Shown: one piece after another, positions 1 to 8,170 of the stretch
How the letters are laid out: each line of letters opens with the position of its first letter
Numbering within the stretch: position 1 is the first letter of the stretch
Source of the DNA: UBA5336 sp038526245
Lineage (GTDB): Bacteria; Pseudomonadota; Alphaproteobacteria; Caulobacterales; Hyphomonadaceae
Length of the DNA stretch: 11,906 nt
Direction of reading: 5' to 3'
Assembly (NCBI GenBank): GCA_038526245.1
Contig: JBCBGZ010000084.1
Span: forward strand, 1-11,906
Position numbers and translations under genes: made by a program
The notes under the pieces: model-generated
What the model was told of the DNA's origin: nothing
The model's input: only the letters and a program-made list of their open reading frames with translations
The model's database searches: none

Positions 1-141
1 TGGGCTCGAAGCAGTCGACTGCACTTGCAGCAATGGCTCTATACATCGGCTTCTGAAAGCTACAGTTGGTGAGGATGTTAAAAGCCTACCGCCAGCGCTG
101 TGCTGGTGAATGGGCTTGGAGGGAGGATTGGAGGGCAAATT

Positions 142-774
142 ATGCCAAGAGTCCAACTTCCCGCAACAACCCCGAAACGCAGAGCCTGGAACAAAGGGCG
201 GATCATCGGTCAAAAACGGCCTTTACTGCCCAAACAAGTCTGGGCGATCCGTGCAAGGCTCGAACTGGCGGGTTATCTGCGTGATCTGGCTTTGTTCAAC
301 GTCGCTATCGATAGTAAGTTGCGCGGCTGTGATCTTGTCAGACTGGCCGTTTCTGACCTTGTAAAAGATGATCGCGTGCGAGAGCGCGTTTCGGTGATCC
401 AGAGCAAGACTAAGCGGCCGGTGCAGTTTGAATTGACTGAAAACACACGCGATACCGTCCTTGCGTGGGTCAAATCGCCCGAGATGTTTGCGTGTCGGTT
501 TATGTTCCCAAGCAGGTTCCATGACCGGCCACATATCTCCACTCGCCAGTATGGTCGGCTTGTCCGCGATTGGGTGACGGCAATCGGCCTTGAACCAAGT
601 GGTTACGGCACGCATTCGCTTCGCCGTACAAAGGCTGCGGAGATTTACCGCAAGACAGGCAATCTCCGCGCGGTCCAACTGCTGCTTGGTCACACGAAGG
701 TCGACAGCACAGTGCGCTATCTTGGCGTCGAACTCGAAGATGCGCTGAGCATCGCTGAGCGCATTGATATCTGA
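142..774 (+). CDS. Short tyrosine-type site-specific recombinase/integrase (catalytic domain only)
   Basis: This gene encodes a 210-residue tyrosine recombinase, a family that cuts and rejoins DNA at specific sites through a phosphotyrosine intermediate. The full active-site set is visible: Arg61 (KLRGCDLVRL), a Lys at about 89-91 (SKTKRP), His158 and Arg161 in THSLRR, His184 in LLGHTK, and nucleophile Tyr193 in STVRYLG, nine residues after His184 as usual. Typical integrases of 300-400 residues carry an N-terminal SAM-like core-binding domain and an arm-binding domain. Here only about 30 basic residues precede the catalytic fold. Many proteobacterial genomes carry such short, stand-alone recombinases, often in several copies, with unknown targets. 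I chose ATG 142 because GGAGGG at 130-135 sits six bases upstream; an in-frame ATG at 100 would add 14 residues without a good ribosome site. No excisionase, cargo or att site is recognisable nearby. Confidence 0.9.
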   Translation: MPRVQLPATTPKRRAWNKGRIIGQKRPLLPKQVWAIRARLELAGYLRDLALFNVAIDSKLRGCDLVRLAVSDLVKDDRVRERVSVIQSKTKRPVQFELTENTRDTVLAWVKSPEMFACRFMFPSRFHDRPHISTRQYGRLVRDWVTAIGLEPSGYGTHSLRRTKAAEIYRKTGNLRAVQLLLGHTKVDSTVRYLGVELEDALSIAERIDI

Positions 775-782
775 GCGATCTT

Positions 783-805
783 GGCGAACGGTCCTGCCGT
801 TCGCC
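783..805 (+). terminator. Hairpin, probable terminator of the recombinase gene
   Basis: A perfect 9-bp inverted repeat (GGCGAACGG / CCGTTCGCC) with the five-base loop TCCTG starts nine bases after the recombinase stop codon. It is followed by GTTTC, a weak T tract. The position and stability fit an intrinsic terminator. The short T run makes efficiency uncertain. Confidence 0.6.
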
Positions 806-1021
806 GTTTCAAAGCGGGTTTATATCCCTCATGCGGCGTTGGTCGATGCTAAGCCCAAACCTTGAGTTCGATTTTTCGCTGCGTGTGCCCGCCACATAAA
901 AGCCGTTGCGAGAGAGTAATCTTCAAGGGATCGATCGGTGCCATCTGAATGGCAACACTGCCAGATACCTGCTCTTGGATTCCCGGTCCGGGTTGCCCCA
1001 ATTCACCGACGCATGGCCCGG

Positions 1022-1936
1022 CTAGTCCGGTCTGCCCTCCCACATGCCAGAAAGGTGATTTTCCGAGATCAGCTTTGCGGCTTGAAGGCCGTCTTCCTCG
1101 GTGAGAGAGCGCTCTTGCGTATTGTGACCCCATGCGACGGCTAAAACGCGGCCATCCAGGAAAAACCATGAAGAGCAATAACTGTTCGCGCAAACGAAGC
1201 CTTCCCTCTCGCCCTTTCGAAGCGCGGCATCAACTAAATCAGAATTGGGGTGGCGACCCTTCGACAGATCGAGATTTGTTGGCCAATAAAGATCGACAAG
1301 CGAATAGATGCGTCGCGCCTCACAGAGCTGTTGATTGACCTCTCTCCCTGAGCGGCACTGAGCGATCAAGTGTTTCGCAAAAGGGAACCGCAGATGATAG
1401 ACATGCAGAACACCGCGGCCCCCATTCGTTACAGCGCAGAGGCGCCGCATGTCGTCCCGTTCGTGTCGCGCGCTGTTGTAGCGACCATACCAAGCTTGGC
1501 GAGGCCACCCAAAGATGGCCTGTGACTCGACCGCCGTGTCACGGGGGACCTTCATAAACAGCCCACCTATTTCGAAGCGTGCTTCTTGTGTGCAGGCGCG
1601 TGGAATCTCGACGTAAAAGAAAGTCGCATACCCAAGAAGCGCCAGCACGCTTGGCAGAAAAAGTAGCTTGGGAAGTCTCCATCCACGGGTCGTCGTGCCC
1701 CACCCGACGGCCGCAAGAGCGACAAGGCCCGAAACGACGCTTGGGATCGTGTAACCCCACGACGCCTCCAGGCTGAAAGTGTCGTACCAGACAACGAAAG
1801 GCCACAGAAAACAGGCGGCAATCAGCAGCCATCTTGCACGATGCCCATAGAAGTAGAACACCACCGAAACCGTGGTGAAAATGCCGATGGCCAAGAGCGC
1901 ACTGCCCTCAAGGATGGAGAAGAGCAGCGGATCCAT
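1022..1936 (-). CDS. Unrecognised protein: four membrane segments plus a soluble C-terminal domain
   Basis: I do not recognise this 304-residue protein. The N-terminal third has four hydrophobic stretches long enough to span the membrane, at about residues 9-30, 36-51, 64-81 and 89-108. They are separated by short loops with Arg/Lys clusters (GHRAR, TTTRGWR). Residues 110-304 form a soluble region with several Trp/Tyr residues and six cysteines (115, 167, 194, 205, 249, 254); Cys249 and Cys254 lie close together (CANSYCSSW). These could form disulfides if the domain is exported. The reading frame continues upstream to 2032. ATG 1936 is preferred because the extra residues are Pro/Arg-rich and unlike a membrane-protein start, while the first helix begins right after Met1. 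An AGAGGA lies 12 bases upstream, a rather long spacing. It lies 398 bases beyond the RND permease on the same strand, so it is probably not in that operon. Confidence 0.6.
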   Translation of the reverse strand: MDPLLFSILEGSALLAIGIFTTVSVVFYFYGHRARWLLIAACFLWPFVVWYDTFSLEASWGYTIPSVVSGLVALAAVGWGTTTRGWRLPKLLFLPSVLALLGYATFFYVEIPRACTQEARFEIGGLFMKVPRDTAVESQAIFGWPRQAWYGRYNSARHERDDMRRLCAVTNGGRGVLHVYHLRFPFAKHLIAQCRSGREVNQQLCEARRIYSLVDLYWPTNLDLSKGRHPNSDLVDAALRKGEREGFVCANSYCSSWFFLDGRVLAVAWGHNTQERSLTEEDGLQAAKLISENHLSGMWEGRPD

Positions 1937-2334
1937 CTTAGAAGTGGGTCCTCTGGCAGATGTTGATTGCGCAAAACCGCAGCCCGGCAATGTGATGGTC
2001 GCGACTTTTGGAACACCCAACCAAATCCGCAACCGCCTTTGGATTAGCCAAGGTCGCTTCCTATCCCGTTGCGGTTCTCGAGGCCACTTTGACGGCGAGA
2101 GTGTAGCCGACCAAGAAATTTGGCCTTCGTGATCTCATCTAACCACACCTTCCTTGAAAATGCTTTGCCTCACCCAGGCAAAATCGAGCGCCCGGGTCCA
2201 ATATCGGCCCTTCTGATTGGGTGTTTGGGTCAAGCTCCTTCTCCTTGTTTTTGGGACCGCTAGCGCTCATCCGAACAGACCAGCCAAGGCTGAGCCACGT
2301 CGTGGCCCGGCGTCCGCGCAAAAAGTCCGAGCCT
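1937..2334. other. Gap without a supportable gene
   Basis: About 400 bases separate the unrecognised membrane-protein gene from the RND permease stop codon. Short reading frames on both strands show no domain, credible ribosome site or family resemblance. The stretch should hold the promoter of the gene reading into 1936 and the 3' end of the efflux transcript. It contains the hairpin at 2164-2182 and small dyads such as GCCAC-GTC-GTGGC at 2294-2306. It could be degraded mobile DNA, but I cannot identify any. Confidence 0.5.
2164..2182. terminator. Small hairpin downstream of the efflux operon
   Basis: A perfect 7-bp inverted repeat, TTTGCCT / AGGCAAA with loop CACCC, lies about 155 bases beyond the permease stop. 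On the minus strand it is followed by GCATTTTC. It might end the efflux transcript, but the T tract is interrupted and the distance is long, so this is a weak call. Confidence 0.25.
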
Positions 2335-5300
2335 TTATGGCGCATCATGGCGCAAACCTCCGCAGCGATCCGCGGGTTCGACTTCGTCGAGACGTATCAA
2401 TCCAAAGTCGTCCAGAATGGAATACGCCGCCGGGACCACCAGCAGTATCAGGAAGGTTGTCGCAAGAAGGCCAAAGACGATCGATGCAACAAGCGGGATC
2501 AGCAATTGGGCCTGCAGACTGGTTTCCGTCAGAAGCGGCAGCACTCCGACGATCGTCGTGACGGACGTCAGCATGATCGCACGGAACCGGGACAGCGCGG
2601 CCTTCGGCGCGGCGTCCGCAACGCGCGTGACGCCGGGTGCGTGCTCTGATTTGATGAAATTCACTAGTAGGATCGAGTCGTTGACGACGATCCCGGCGAG
2701 CGAAACGAAGCCAAGCATGCTGGGAAGTGAGAGGTTCAGTCCAAGGGCCAAGTGCCCAAAAACCACGCCAATCAGGGCGAACGGAATGATGATCATCACC
2801 ACTACCGGTTCGATATAACTGCGCAGTTGGAAGCTGAGAACGAGATACACTCCTATGAGACCCAAGAGCAGCCCGTTGATCATCGAATTCATCGTCGTGG
2901 CGGCCGCAGCATTCTGGCCCTGCACGTCAAGTTCGAGCCCCGGGTACCGCGCCCGAAGTTCGGGTACGAAACGCGTCTCGGTGTCGCGAACGATCTCAGC
3001 GGCATTGGCGACGACGGTATCAACGTCGCCCGTAACGGTCACCGTTGGCACGCCATTGATTTTTTGCATGACTGCATAGTCCCGCGCTGGCAAAAGCTCG
3101 GCTACCGCATCCAAGGGTACGAGGCTTCCGTCTGGAGCAAGGAGTGTGAAAGTTTCAATATCGCTGAGTGTGTCGCGATCACTGGTGGAGAGTCGGAGAT
3201 CAATCTCATAGGCCTCGGCACCGAAGCGTACCTCTCCTGCCGCAATGCCTAGGAAACCTGCACGCAACTGATCAACAACGCCTTTCGCATCGAAACCCAA
3301 GCTGGATGCGCCATCGCGCAGAACAACGCGCATTTCCGGGCGACCAAGTTCGAGGTTGTCCGCAAAGTTGAATACGCCGCGATACTGAGAGAGCCATGCT
3401 TGGAGTTCATCGGCAGCCATTTCCAGCACGGCAAAATCTTCATGTCTCAAACGCATTTCGATGGCGCGCCCCGCCGGGCCGAGAGTGGGCTCTGTCAGAT
3501 TGAGGCTTCGCATTGCCGGCGTCGTCGGCGCTTCGGCCCGCCAGACCGCGAGGATTTCGTCCAGAGTGTTGCCCCGGGTTTCGGCGTCCAGAAGGTCAAT
3601 CCGCGCCGTGGCCAAGTGCGACCCGTTGGTCCCGGTATCGGCATTCTCGGCATAGCTCACCACGACCTGCCTGACCAACGCGACTCCGTTGGGGTTGCGG
3701 GGCGAAAGTGCCTCATTGACCCGGTCGAGTGCGGAGAGAACGTACGCCATCTCTGCTTGCGTTTCCTCGAGCGAAGCGCCGGCGCGCAGTTCAAGGCGCG
3801 CCTCGATCTGGTCACCATCGATTTCTGGGAAAGCCTCAAACTTCAGGTGGCCCCCGGCCAACATTGCGACTGAGGACAAGAACAGCAAAGCGGCAACCCC
3901 CACCGTCAGATACCTCAGGCGAATGGCTGCGTTTACGACCGGGCCTACAACACTTGTCTTGAAACTCTCGAGCCAGCGGTCGGCCCGTCGCTCACTTGGA
4001 CCTTCGTGGTTGTAACCGTGGCTGAGATGCGCGGGCAAAATCAGGAACGCCTCTATCAAAGATACGACGAGCACCAGTATCATGACGACCGGAATGACCC
4101 GCAAAAGCTCACCCAGATCCCCTTCTAGAAAGGCTAAGGATCCAAACACAACCAGTGTCGTTGCGAAAGATGCCACAACGCCGGGCGCAACCTGACGGAC
4201 GCCAGCGATGGAGGCCTCAACGGGTGACAGACCCTTGGCGCGGTGCGCGGCGATGTTTTCTGCGATCACAATGGCATCGTCCATCAGGATGCCGATCACG
4301 ATCAGCAGTGCCACCATAGTGAGCATGTTGAGCGAGTACCCCATGGCCGCCATTGCCGCGATGGCACCCAGAAAGGAAACCGGTAGACCAGCAGAAATCC
4401 AGAACGCCTGTCTGACCCCGAAAAAGAGCCACATCGCGAGGAAAACAAGCGCGAGCCCCTGCACCGCATTCACTACGAGCATACCCAACCGATCGACGAG
4501 AATGCCGGAGGTGTCCCCAGTGATGTTGAGCGCGACGCCTTCCGGTTGACGCGCCTGTTCGTCAGCGATGAACGCGCGCAAGGCGTCCATGACCTGCAAA
4601 GTGTCGTCGCTTGGAGTCTTTGTGATATTGAGAAGTGCCGCGCGTGCACCGCCGTGCGTTGTCAGGACCTCGGGGTCTTCGAACGTGTCGGTGATCGTCG
4701 CGATGTCTCCAAGGCGGACTTCGCCGCCCACGTTGTTCGAGGCGATGACGATATCACTGTACTCGTGCAGTTGGCGGCGTTCTTCCGTCAATCTCAGAAT
4801 TGTCGAGCCGGTTTCGGACGTAACTTCACCGGCCGGTTGGTCGAGGTTTTGCCGCGCGATGATCCCGGCGATGTCCGACAGACTGATCCCGATTCGACGC
4901 ATCGCAGCTTCCGGTACTTCGATCCGGATCTGGTGATCCGAAAAGCCGTTCACTTCGACGCGTGGGATGCCGCCCCATTGCATCATGCGTGCTTTAATGT
5001 CCTCGGCGAGCGCCTTGAGGTCCGAGGCGGCGATTTCCTGGTCGACCGTTACGGCGACCGTGGCCACCTGATCGACCCGACCCAGCTGCTCGATCGCAGG
5101 GTCTTCAGCGGCCTCGGGTAGATCGGTTAGAGCCTGGACCTCGGCCTCGATGTCGGACGTGAACCGCTCGAAGTTTTGCCCCTGCCGCATTTCGGCAGTC
5201 ACCACTGCAATATTCTCGCGGGCGACACAGATCACCTCATCGACATTCTCGACGCCGTCGATGGCGTCTTCCACGGACTGACAGATGCCACGCAGCACGT

Positions 5301-5466
5301 CAGAGGGCGTTGCACCGGGGTAAGGCACCGAAATCTGAACCTTGCGCGGCTCGATCCTCGGGAAAGTCTCGCGCAGTAAGGATGGCAAAGACACAAGGCC
5401 AACCACAAGCAAGGCGACCATCATCAGGTTGGCGGCCGTCGGGTGGGTCGCGAAATAGCGGATCAT
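2335..5466 (-). CDS. RND-family efflux transporter permease subunit (AcrB-like)
   Basis: This is a 1043-residue inner-membrane proton/drug antiporter of the RND superfamily, the motor of a tripartite efflux pump. The length and two-fold architecture match AcrB-type permeases. There is one membrane helix (about 11-29), a large periplasmic domain (about 30-330), helices 2-6 (about 330-480), helix 7 (about 520-540), a second periplasmic domain (about 541-855), and helices 8-12 (about 860-1018). The proton-relay pair Asp396-Asp397 lies in helix 4 (GILMDDAIVIAE), as in AcrB Asp407/408. In helix 10 the AcrB Lys940 position appears to be Asn929, next to Asp930 (GIVVNDSILLVNF), suggesting a divergent branch rather than a true AcrB/MexB orthologue. 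The ATG overlaps the adaptor stop by four bases (ATGA), so the two are translationally coupled. Substrates cannot be told from sequence, and no outer-membrane channel gene is present. Confidence 0.95.
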   Translation of the reverse strand: MIRYFATHPTAANLMMVALLVVGLVSLPSLLRETFPRIEPRKVQISVPYPGATPSDVLRGICQSVEDAIDGVENVDEVICVARENIAVVTAEMRQGQNFERFTSDIEAEVQALTDLPEAAEDPAIEQLGRVDQVATVAVTVDQEIAASDLKALAEDIKARMMQWGGIPRVEVNGFSDHQIRIEVPEAAMRRIGISLSDIAGIIARQNLDQPAGEVTSETGSTILRLTEERRQLHEYSDIVIASNNVGGEVRLGDIATITDTFEDPEVLTTHGGARAALLNITKTPSDDTLQVMDALRAFIADEQARQPEGVALNITGDTSGILVDRLGMLVVNAVQGLALVFLAMWLFFGVRQAFWISAGLPVSFLGAIAAMAAMGYSLNMLTMVALLIVIGILMDDAIVIAENIAAHRAKGLSPVEASIAGVRQVAPGVVASFATTLVVFGSLAFLEGDLGELLRVIPVVMILVLVVSLIEAFLILPAHLSHGYNHEGPSERRADRWLESFKTSVVGPVVNAAIRLRYLTVGVAALLFLSSVAMLAGGHLKFEAFPEIDGDQIEARLELRAGASLEETQAEMAYVLSALDRVNEALSPRNPNGVALVRQVVVSYAENADTGTNGSHLATARIDLLDAETRGNTLDEILAVWRAEAPTTPAMRSLNLTEPTLGPAGRAIEMRLRHEDFAVLEMAADELQAWLSQYRGVFNFADNLELGRPEMRVVLRDGASSLGFDAKGVVDQLRAGFLGIAAGEVRFGAEAYEIDLRLSTSDRDTLSDIETFTLLAPDGSLVPLDAVAELLPARDYAVMQKINGVPTVTVTGDVDTVVANAAEIVRDTETRFVPELRARYPGLELDVQGQNAAAATTMNSMINGLLLGLIGVYLVLSFQLRSYIEPVVVMIIIPFALIGVVFGHLALGLNLSLPSMLGFVSLAGIVVNDSILLVNFIKSEHAPGVTRVADAAPKAALSRFRAIMLTSVTTIVGVLPLLTETSLQAQLLIPLVASIVFGLLATTFLILLVVPAAYSILDDFGLIRLDEVEPADRCGGLRHDAP

Positions 5467-6830
5467 TCGGCGGCCGCCTGTCCGGCTTTCGGCGCCACCG
5501 AGGCCGCGAGACGCGATTCGATGTCCTCGTCGCGTCTGGGCAAAAGCGCCATGCCGGAGATTGCCGGCGACGGGTCACTGACGATGACCCTTGTCCCCGG
5601 CGCCAAGTGTGCTTCGTCGACGATCGCGAAGTCATCCGTAGCAAAAAGCACATCTACAGCGGCGAAGGACAGGCGCTCATCGGTGTCGACAACCATCACC
5701 TGACCCTGATCGATAGCCGATCGCGGAAGCGCCATGATTCCGTCAATGGCGGGTCCATCAAGGGTCACTTCGACAAACATACCCTTGATGAGCGGCGGCC
5801 GCGTGCCAAGCTGTGCCGCCGCGTAAGGATCGGGAACGGTAATGAAAACGCCAATGGCGCGCGTTTGAGGGTCGACGCCGTCAGTAATCCTGTCCACAGA
5901 TGCCGCCCATTCCGGATTGATGTCATCGGTCGTGAGCCGGACGCGCGCGCTCAGTGTTTCGCTCAGCGGATCGACCAAGCTAGCGACCTCGGACCCCATC
6001 TGGCGGGCCAAAAGCCGCGACAGTTGAGCGATTTGCCGAGGTGCGATCTGTGCCTCAATCTCCGCCGCGGCCAAGCTATCCAAGGTGCCCATGCGCGCGC
6101 CAGAACTAACGAATTCGCTGACATCGACATCCACCGCTGCCACCCGTCCGTCGAAGGGTGCCTGAATGCGGGTTCGTTCGACGTCAAGCTGTGCCTGGTT
6201 CAAGGACGCTTGAGAGACTGCAAGCGATTGTTCCAGTGCACCTCTCTGCGACGGGACCAGTTCCAACTGGTTTTGCAAAGATTGAACGGATGCCTGCTGC
6301 ACCAGAACGGAGCGTTCTTGCGTTTCGACGACTGCATTCGACACGGCTCCGCGTTCTGCCAGCTCCTGCTGGCGGGCCAATTCACGTTTGGAAAGTTCCA
6401 GCGCTTGTCGTTCAATAGCCAATGAGGCTTCAGTGGCTCGCGCGCTTGCGTCGAGCTCTTCGATTTGGGCCGCTGCGCTCAGGATGTTGGCCTCGGCCTG
6501 CGCAACTGCCAGTTCGTACTCGTCAGCCGCGATACGCACCACGTCTTCACCCGCCCGGATAACTCCGCCGCGCAAAAAATTCGGATGAAGATAATCGATC
6601 CGGCCCCGGACTTGTGCCACCGCGTCCCAGCTGTGGGACGGTTGCACGGTGCCAAAGGACGTGACGCTTGGAACGAAACTCTGCGGGTTCACTTCGATGA
6701 AGGCGACTGGCACCTGACGCTCGGTGATCTCCGCAATTTCCGGCTGTGACCGGTTTGATGTTGCCCAGTAGACCAACGCAAAACCCAAGATCAGTGGCGG
6801 CAGAACAAGCAGGCGTTTCCAGATTGGCAT
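5463..6830 (-). CDS. RND efflux periplasmic adaptor subunit (membrane fusion protein, HlyD/AcrA family)
   Basis: This 455-residue protein would bridge the RND permease and an outer-membrane channel across the periplasm. A single uncleaved-looking hydrophobic segment (about 7-23) anchors it; there is no lipobox Cys as in AcrA. A lipoyl half-domain (about 68-104) is followed by a long Ala/Glu/Gln-rich alpha-helical hairpin (about 105-218), the second lipoyl half (about 219-250, including RIQAPFDGRV, the family signature), then beta-barrel and membrane-proximal domains to about residue 430. The C-terminal tail is Ala-rich. The coiled coil is long enough to dock on a TolC-like channel. GAGGAAG sits about five bases before the ATG. 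A small dyad (CTTCG/CGAAG, 6844-6856) lies just upstream. The 101-base gap to the preceding gene could hold a promoter, so the pump pair may be partly independent of the genes upstream. Confidence 0.93.
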   Translation of the reverse strand: MPIWKRLLVLPPLILGFALVYWATSNRSQPEIAEITERQVPVAFIEVNPQSFVPSVTSFGTVQPSHSWDAVAQVRGRIDYLHPNFLRGGVIRAGEDVVRIAADEYELAVAQAEANILSAAAQIEELDASARATEASLAIERQALELSKRELARQQELAERGAVSNAVVETQERSVLVQQASVQSLQNQLELVPSQRGALEQSLAVSQASLNQAQLDVERTRIQAPFDGRVAAVDVDVSEFVSSGARMGTLDSLAAAEIEAQIAPRQIAQLSRLLARQMGSEVASLVDPLSETLSARVRLTTDDINPEWAASVDRITDGVDPQTRAIGVFITVPDPYAAAQLGTRPPLIKGMFVEVTLDGPAIDGIMALPRSAIDQGQVMVVDTDERLSFAAVDVLFATDDFAIVDEAHLAPGTRVIVSDPSPAISGMALLPRRDEDIESRLAASVAPKAGQAAAE

Positions 6831-6931
6831 TTATCTTCCTCTTCTTCGTGTCGAAGTCGCATCTTGTCTTGTGAACATGCTACAGCGATATGACGCGCGT
6901 AGGTTCAGTCGGCAGCCTGAAAGTTTCGCCA

Positions 6932-8077
6932 TCATTCGCTGACCGAGAAGGAAGGTATCGGTGCAGCGCTTGGGGAGCCTTCTGAGCCGCCGCGTATCAC
7001 TGCGCCCCGCAGAGTCTCTCGCCGGTCCGTCGCCCCAGACTCGAACTCCGACAGCGCATTCGGTTCGCTTTGCATAGCAAGCTCGAACCATGAGCGCGCT
7101 CGCGCGGGGTCTTGTGCGGTGCCCAGCCCAAGGGCAACGTGGTATCCCGCATATTCGGCATATGTCAGTTCGTCCAATGCGGTCAGCAGAACCGCCGAGC
7201 CGATTGCGAGGTTGTATCGATCGCGGCGATAGCCAACGCCAAGACACACCCGCGCGATCCCCGACATATGTACCGGGTCTTGGCCTGTGCGCGCGACGAA
7301 TTCGGCAGCGCCTTGCACCGCATCGGTTGCAGAGCCGTCCGAGACGGACGCCACGACCGAAGCCAAGGCCGGCTCGAAGGCCACGCATTGTTCTTCGATC
7401 TGGGTCTTAGTGAAACCGGCCGCGTTGATGACAAGCAGGTCGCTTTGCGAAATGGCGGCCTCTCTCGCGCTGCAGAAAAGCGTCCGGACGGTTTGTTCAG
7501 TCGAGGGTTCGGCAGCCGGAGTGGCGGCGGGTTCCGCACAAATGGCGGCGGCACCCGGCGGGACGTCTTTAATGCCGAAACTCGGAATGACACCGGTGGG
7601 TCGCTGCGGCGCACCGTCCCGGACGATAAGCAGGAAACCCCTGATCCCGTCGGGATGGGCGTCCGCGATCTGCTGGGCTTGTGCGCTGTTCGCTTGCGCC
7701 TGCTGGTAGGCGACCAGCAGGAATTGCGCTTCGCTCTCGGTCAGCTGACCAGTCACCGGGTAGTCGAGATAGGCTTGGTACTCTTCGATCGCGGTCCGGG
7801 TTTGCTGGCCCATTATTCCGTCAACGGGTCCCGCATCGAAAGTGAAAAATGTCAGCGCCGTCTGGACTTGGCGGACCTGAGCAATCTCTGCCGGAGAGGG
7901 GCGCGCCGCCAATTGCTGTTCGATCTGGGTCCGGGTTTGTGCAGCCTTCCTGTCGATTTCGCTCTGCACCCTATCCTGGAGGCGCTCACGCAGAGGTCCG
8001 CCGCCGGTCTGTGCGGCAGCGGGCTGGACGGCCATGAGCGACAGCAGGCATAGCAAGAGAATAGTCTGTGGCGTCAT
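6932..8077 (-). CDS. Secreted protein with a peptidoglycan-binding (PG_binding_1-like) domain and a possible Sel1/TPR-like C-terminus
   Basis: This 381-residue protein begins with a clear signal peptide (hydrophobic core about 6-18, cleavage likely after PAAA at residues 19-22), so it should act in the periplasm. Residues 30-60 are a charged Gln/Arg-rich helix. Residues about 63-121 match the PG_binding_1 pattern: two helices around the loop FDAGPVDGIMGQQTRTAIEEY, the usual G-x-x-D/G-x-x-G-x-x-T-x-x-A arrangement. Residues 145-300 are not recognised and contain several Cys (180, 202, 231, 278). Near 305-336, the stretch GYHVALGLG...ARARSWFELAM resembles a Sel1 or TPR repeat unit. There is no catalytic hydrolase domain, so it is a binding or scaffold protein rather than an enzyme. 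The ribosome site is weak (GGA about 11 bases upstream). It lies between the EF-hand gene and the efflux adaptor, all on the same strand. Confidence 0.8.
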   Translation of the reverse strand: MTPQTILLLCLLSLMAVQPAAAQTGGGPLRERLQDRVQSEIDRKAAQTRTQIEQQLAARPSPAEIAQVRQVQTALTFFTFDAGPVDGIMGQQTRTAIEEYQAYLDYPVTGQLTESEAQFLLVAYQQAQANSAQAQQIADAHPDGIRGFLLIVRDGAPQRPTGVIPSFGIKDVPPGAAAICAEPAATPAAEPSTEQTVRTLFCSAREAAISQSDLLVINAAGFTKTQIEEQCVAFEPALASVVASVSDGSATDAVQGAAEFVARTGQDPVHMSGIARVCLGVGYRRDRYNLAIGSAVLLTALDELTYAEYAGYHVALGLGTAQDPARARSWFELAMQSEPNALSEFESGATDRRETLRGAVIRGGSEGSPSAAPIPSFSVSE

Positions 8078-8113
8078 CTATTTCATCCAAGGTTCGATTT
8101 TGAAACTCGAAAT

Positions 8114-8158
8114 GTGCGCGGCACTCCGGAAGCAAATTGCTCGGGAAGCGCCGCGCAC
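8114..8158 (-). terminator. Large GC-rich stem-loop between the EF-hand and peptidoglycan-binding genes
   Basis: A perfect 9-bp inverted repeat (GTGCGCGGC 8114-8122 / GCCGCGCAC 8150-8158) encloses a 27-base loop. The loop contains its own dyad, AGCAA-A-TTGCT at 8131-8141, so the whole can fold as one long interrupted hairpin. It starts 12 bases past the EF-hand stop and ends 36 bases before the next start codon. In the minus direction it is followed by ATTTCGAGTTTC, a poor T tract. It may be a terminator or attenuator that lowers read-through, or an RNA-processing or stability element. Confidence 0.55.
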
Positions 8159-8170
8159 TCGGGAAACGAC

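Noticed and set aside
1..141. Possible C-terminal end of a gene entering from the left
   Set aside because: More than one frame is open from the edge to a stop within about 110 bases, and none shows a recognisable motif, so no partial gene is supported.
2139..2348. 69-codon minus-strand open frame in the gap after the permease
   Set aside because: It overlaps the permease end, is low in hydrophobic structure, and has no domain or family I can name.
4546..5121. 191-codon plus-strand open frame opposite the RND permease
   Set aside because: It is antisense to strongly conserved permease sequence and has no recognisable domain or ribosome site.
5310..6425. 371-codon plus-strand open frame opposite the efflux adaptor
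   Set aside because: It lies antisense to a well-supported gene, is rich in Arg, Cys and His as shadow frames are, and shows no domain.
7112..8053. 313-codon plus-strand open frame opposite the peptidoglycan-binding-like gene
   Set aside because: The minus-strand frame has a signal peptide and a domain; this one is Arg/Gly-rich with no motif.
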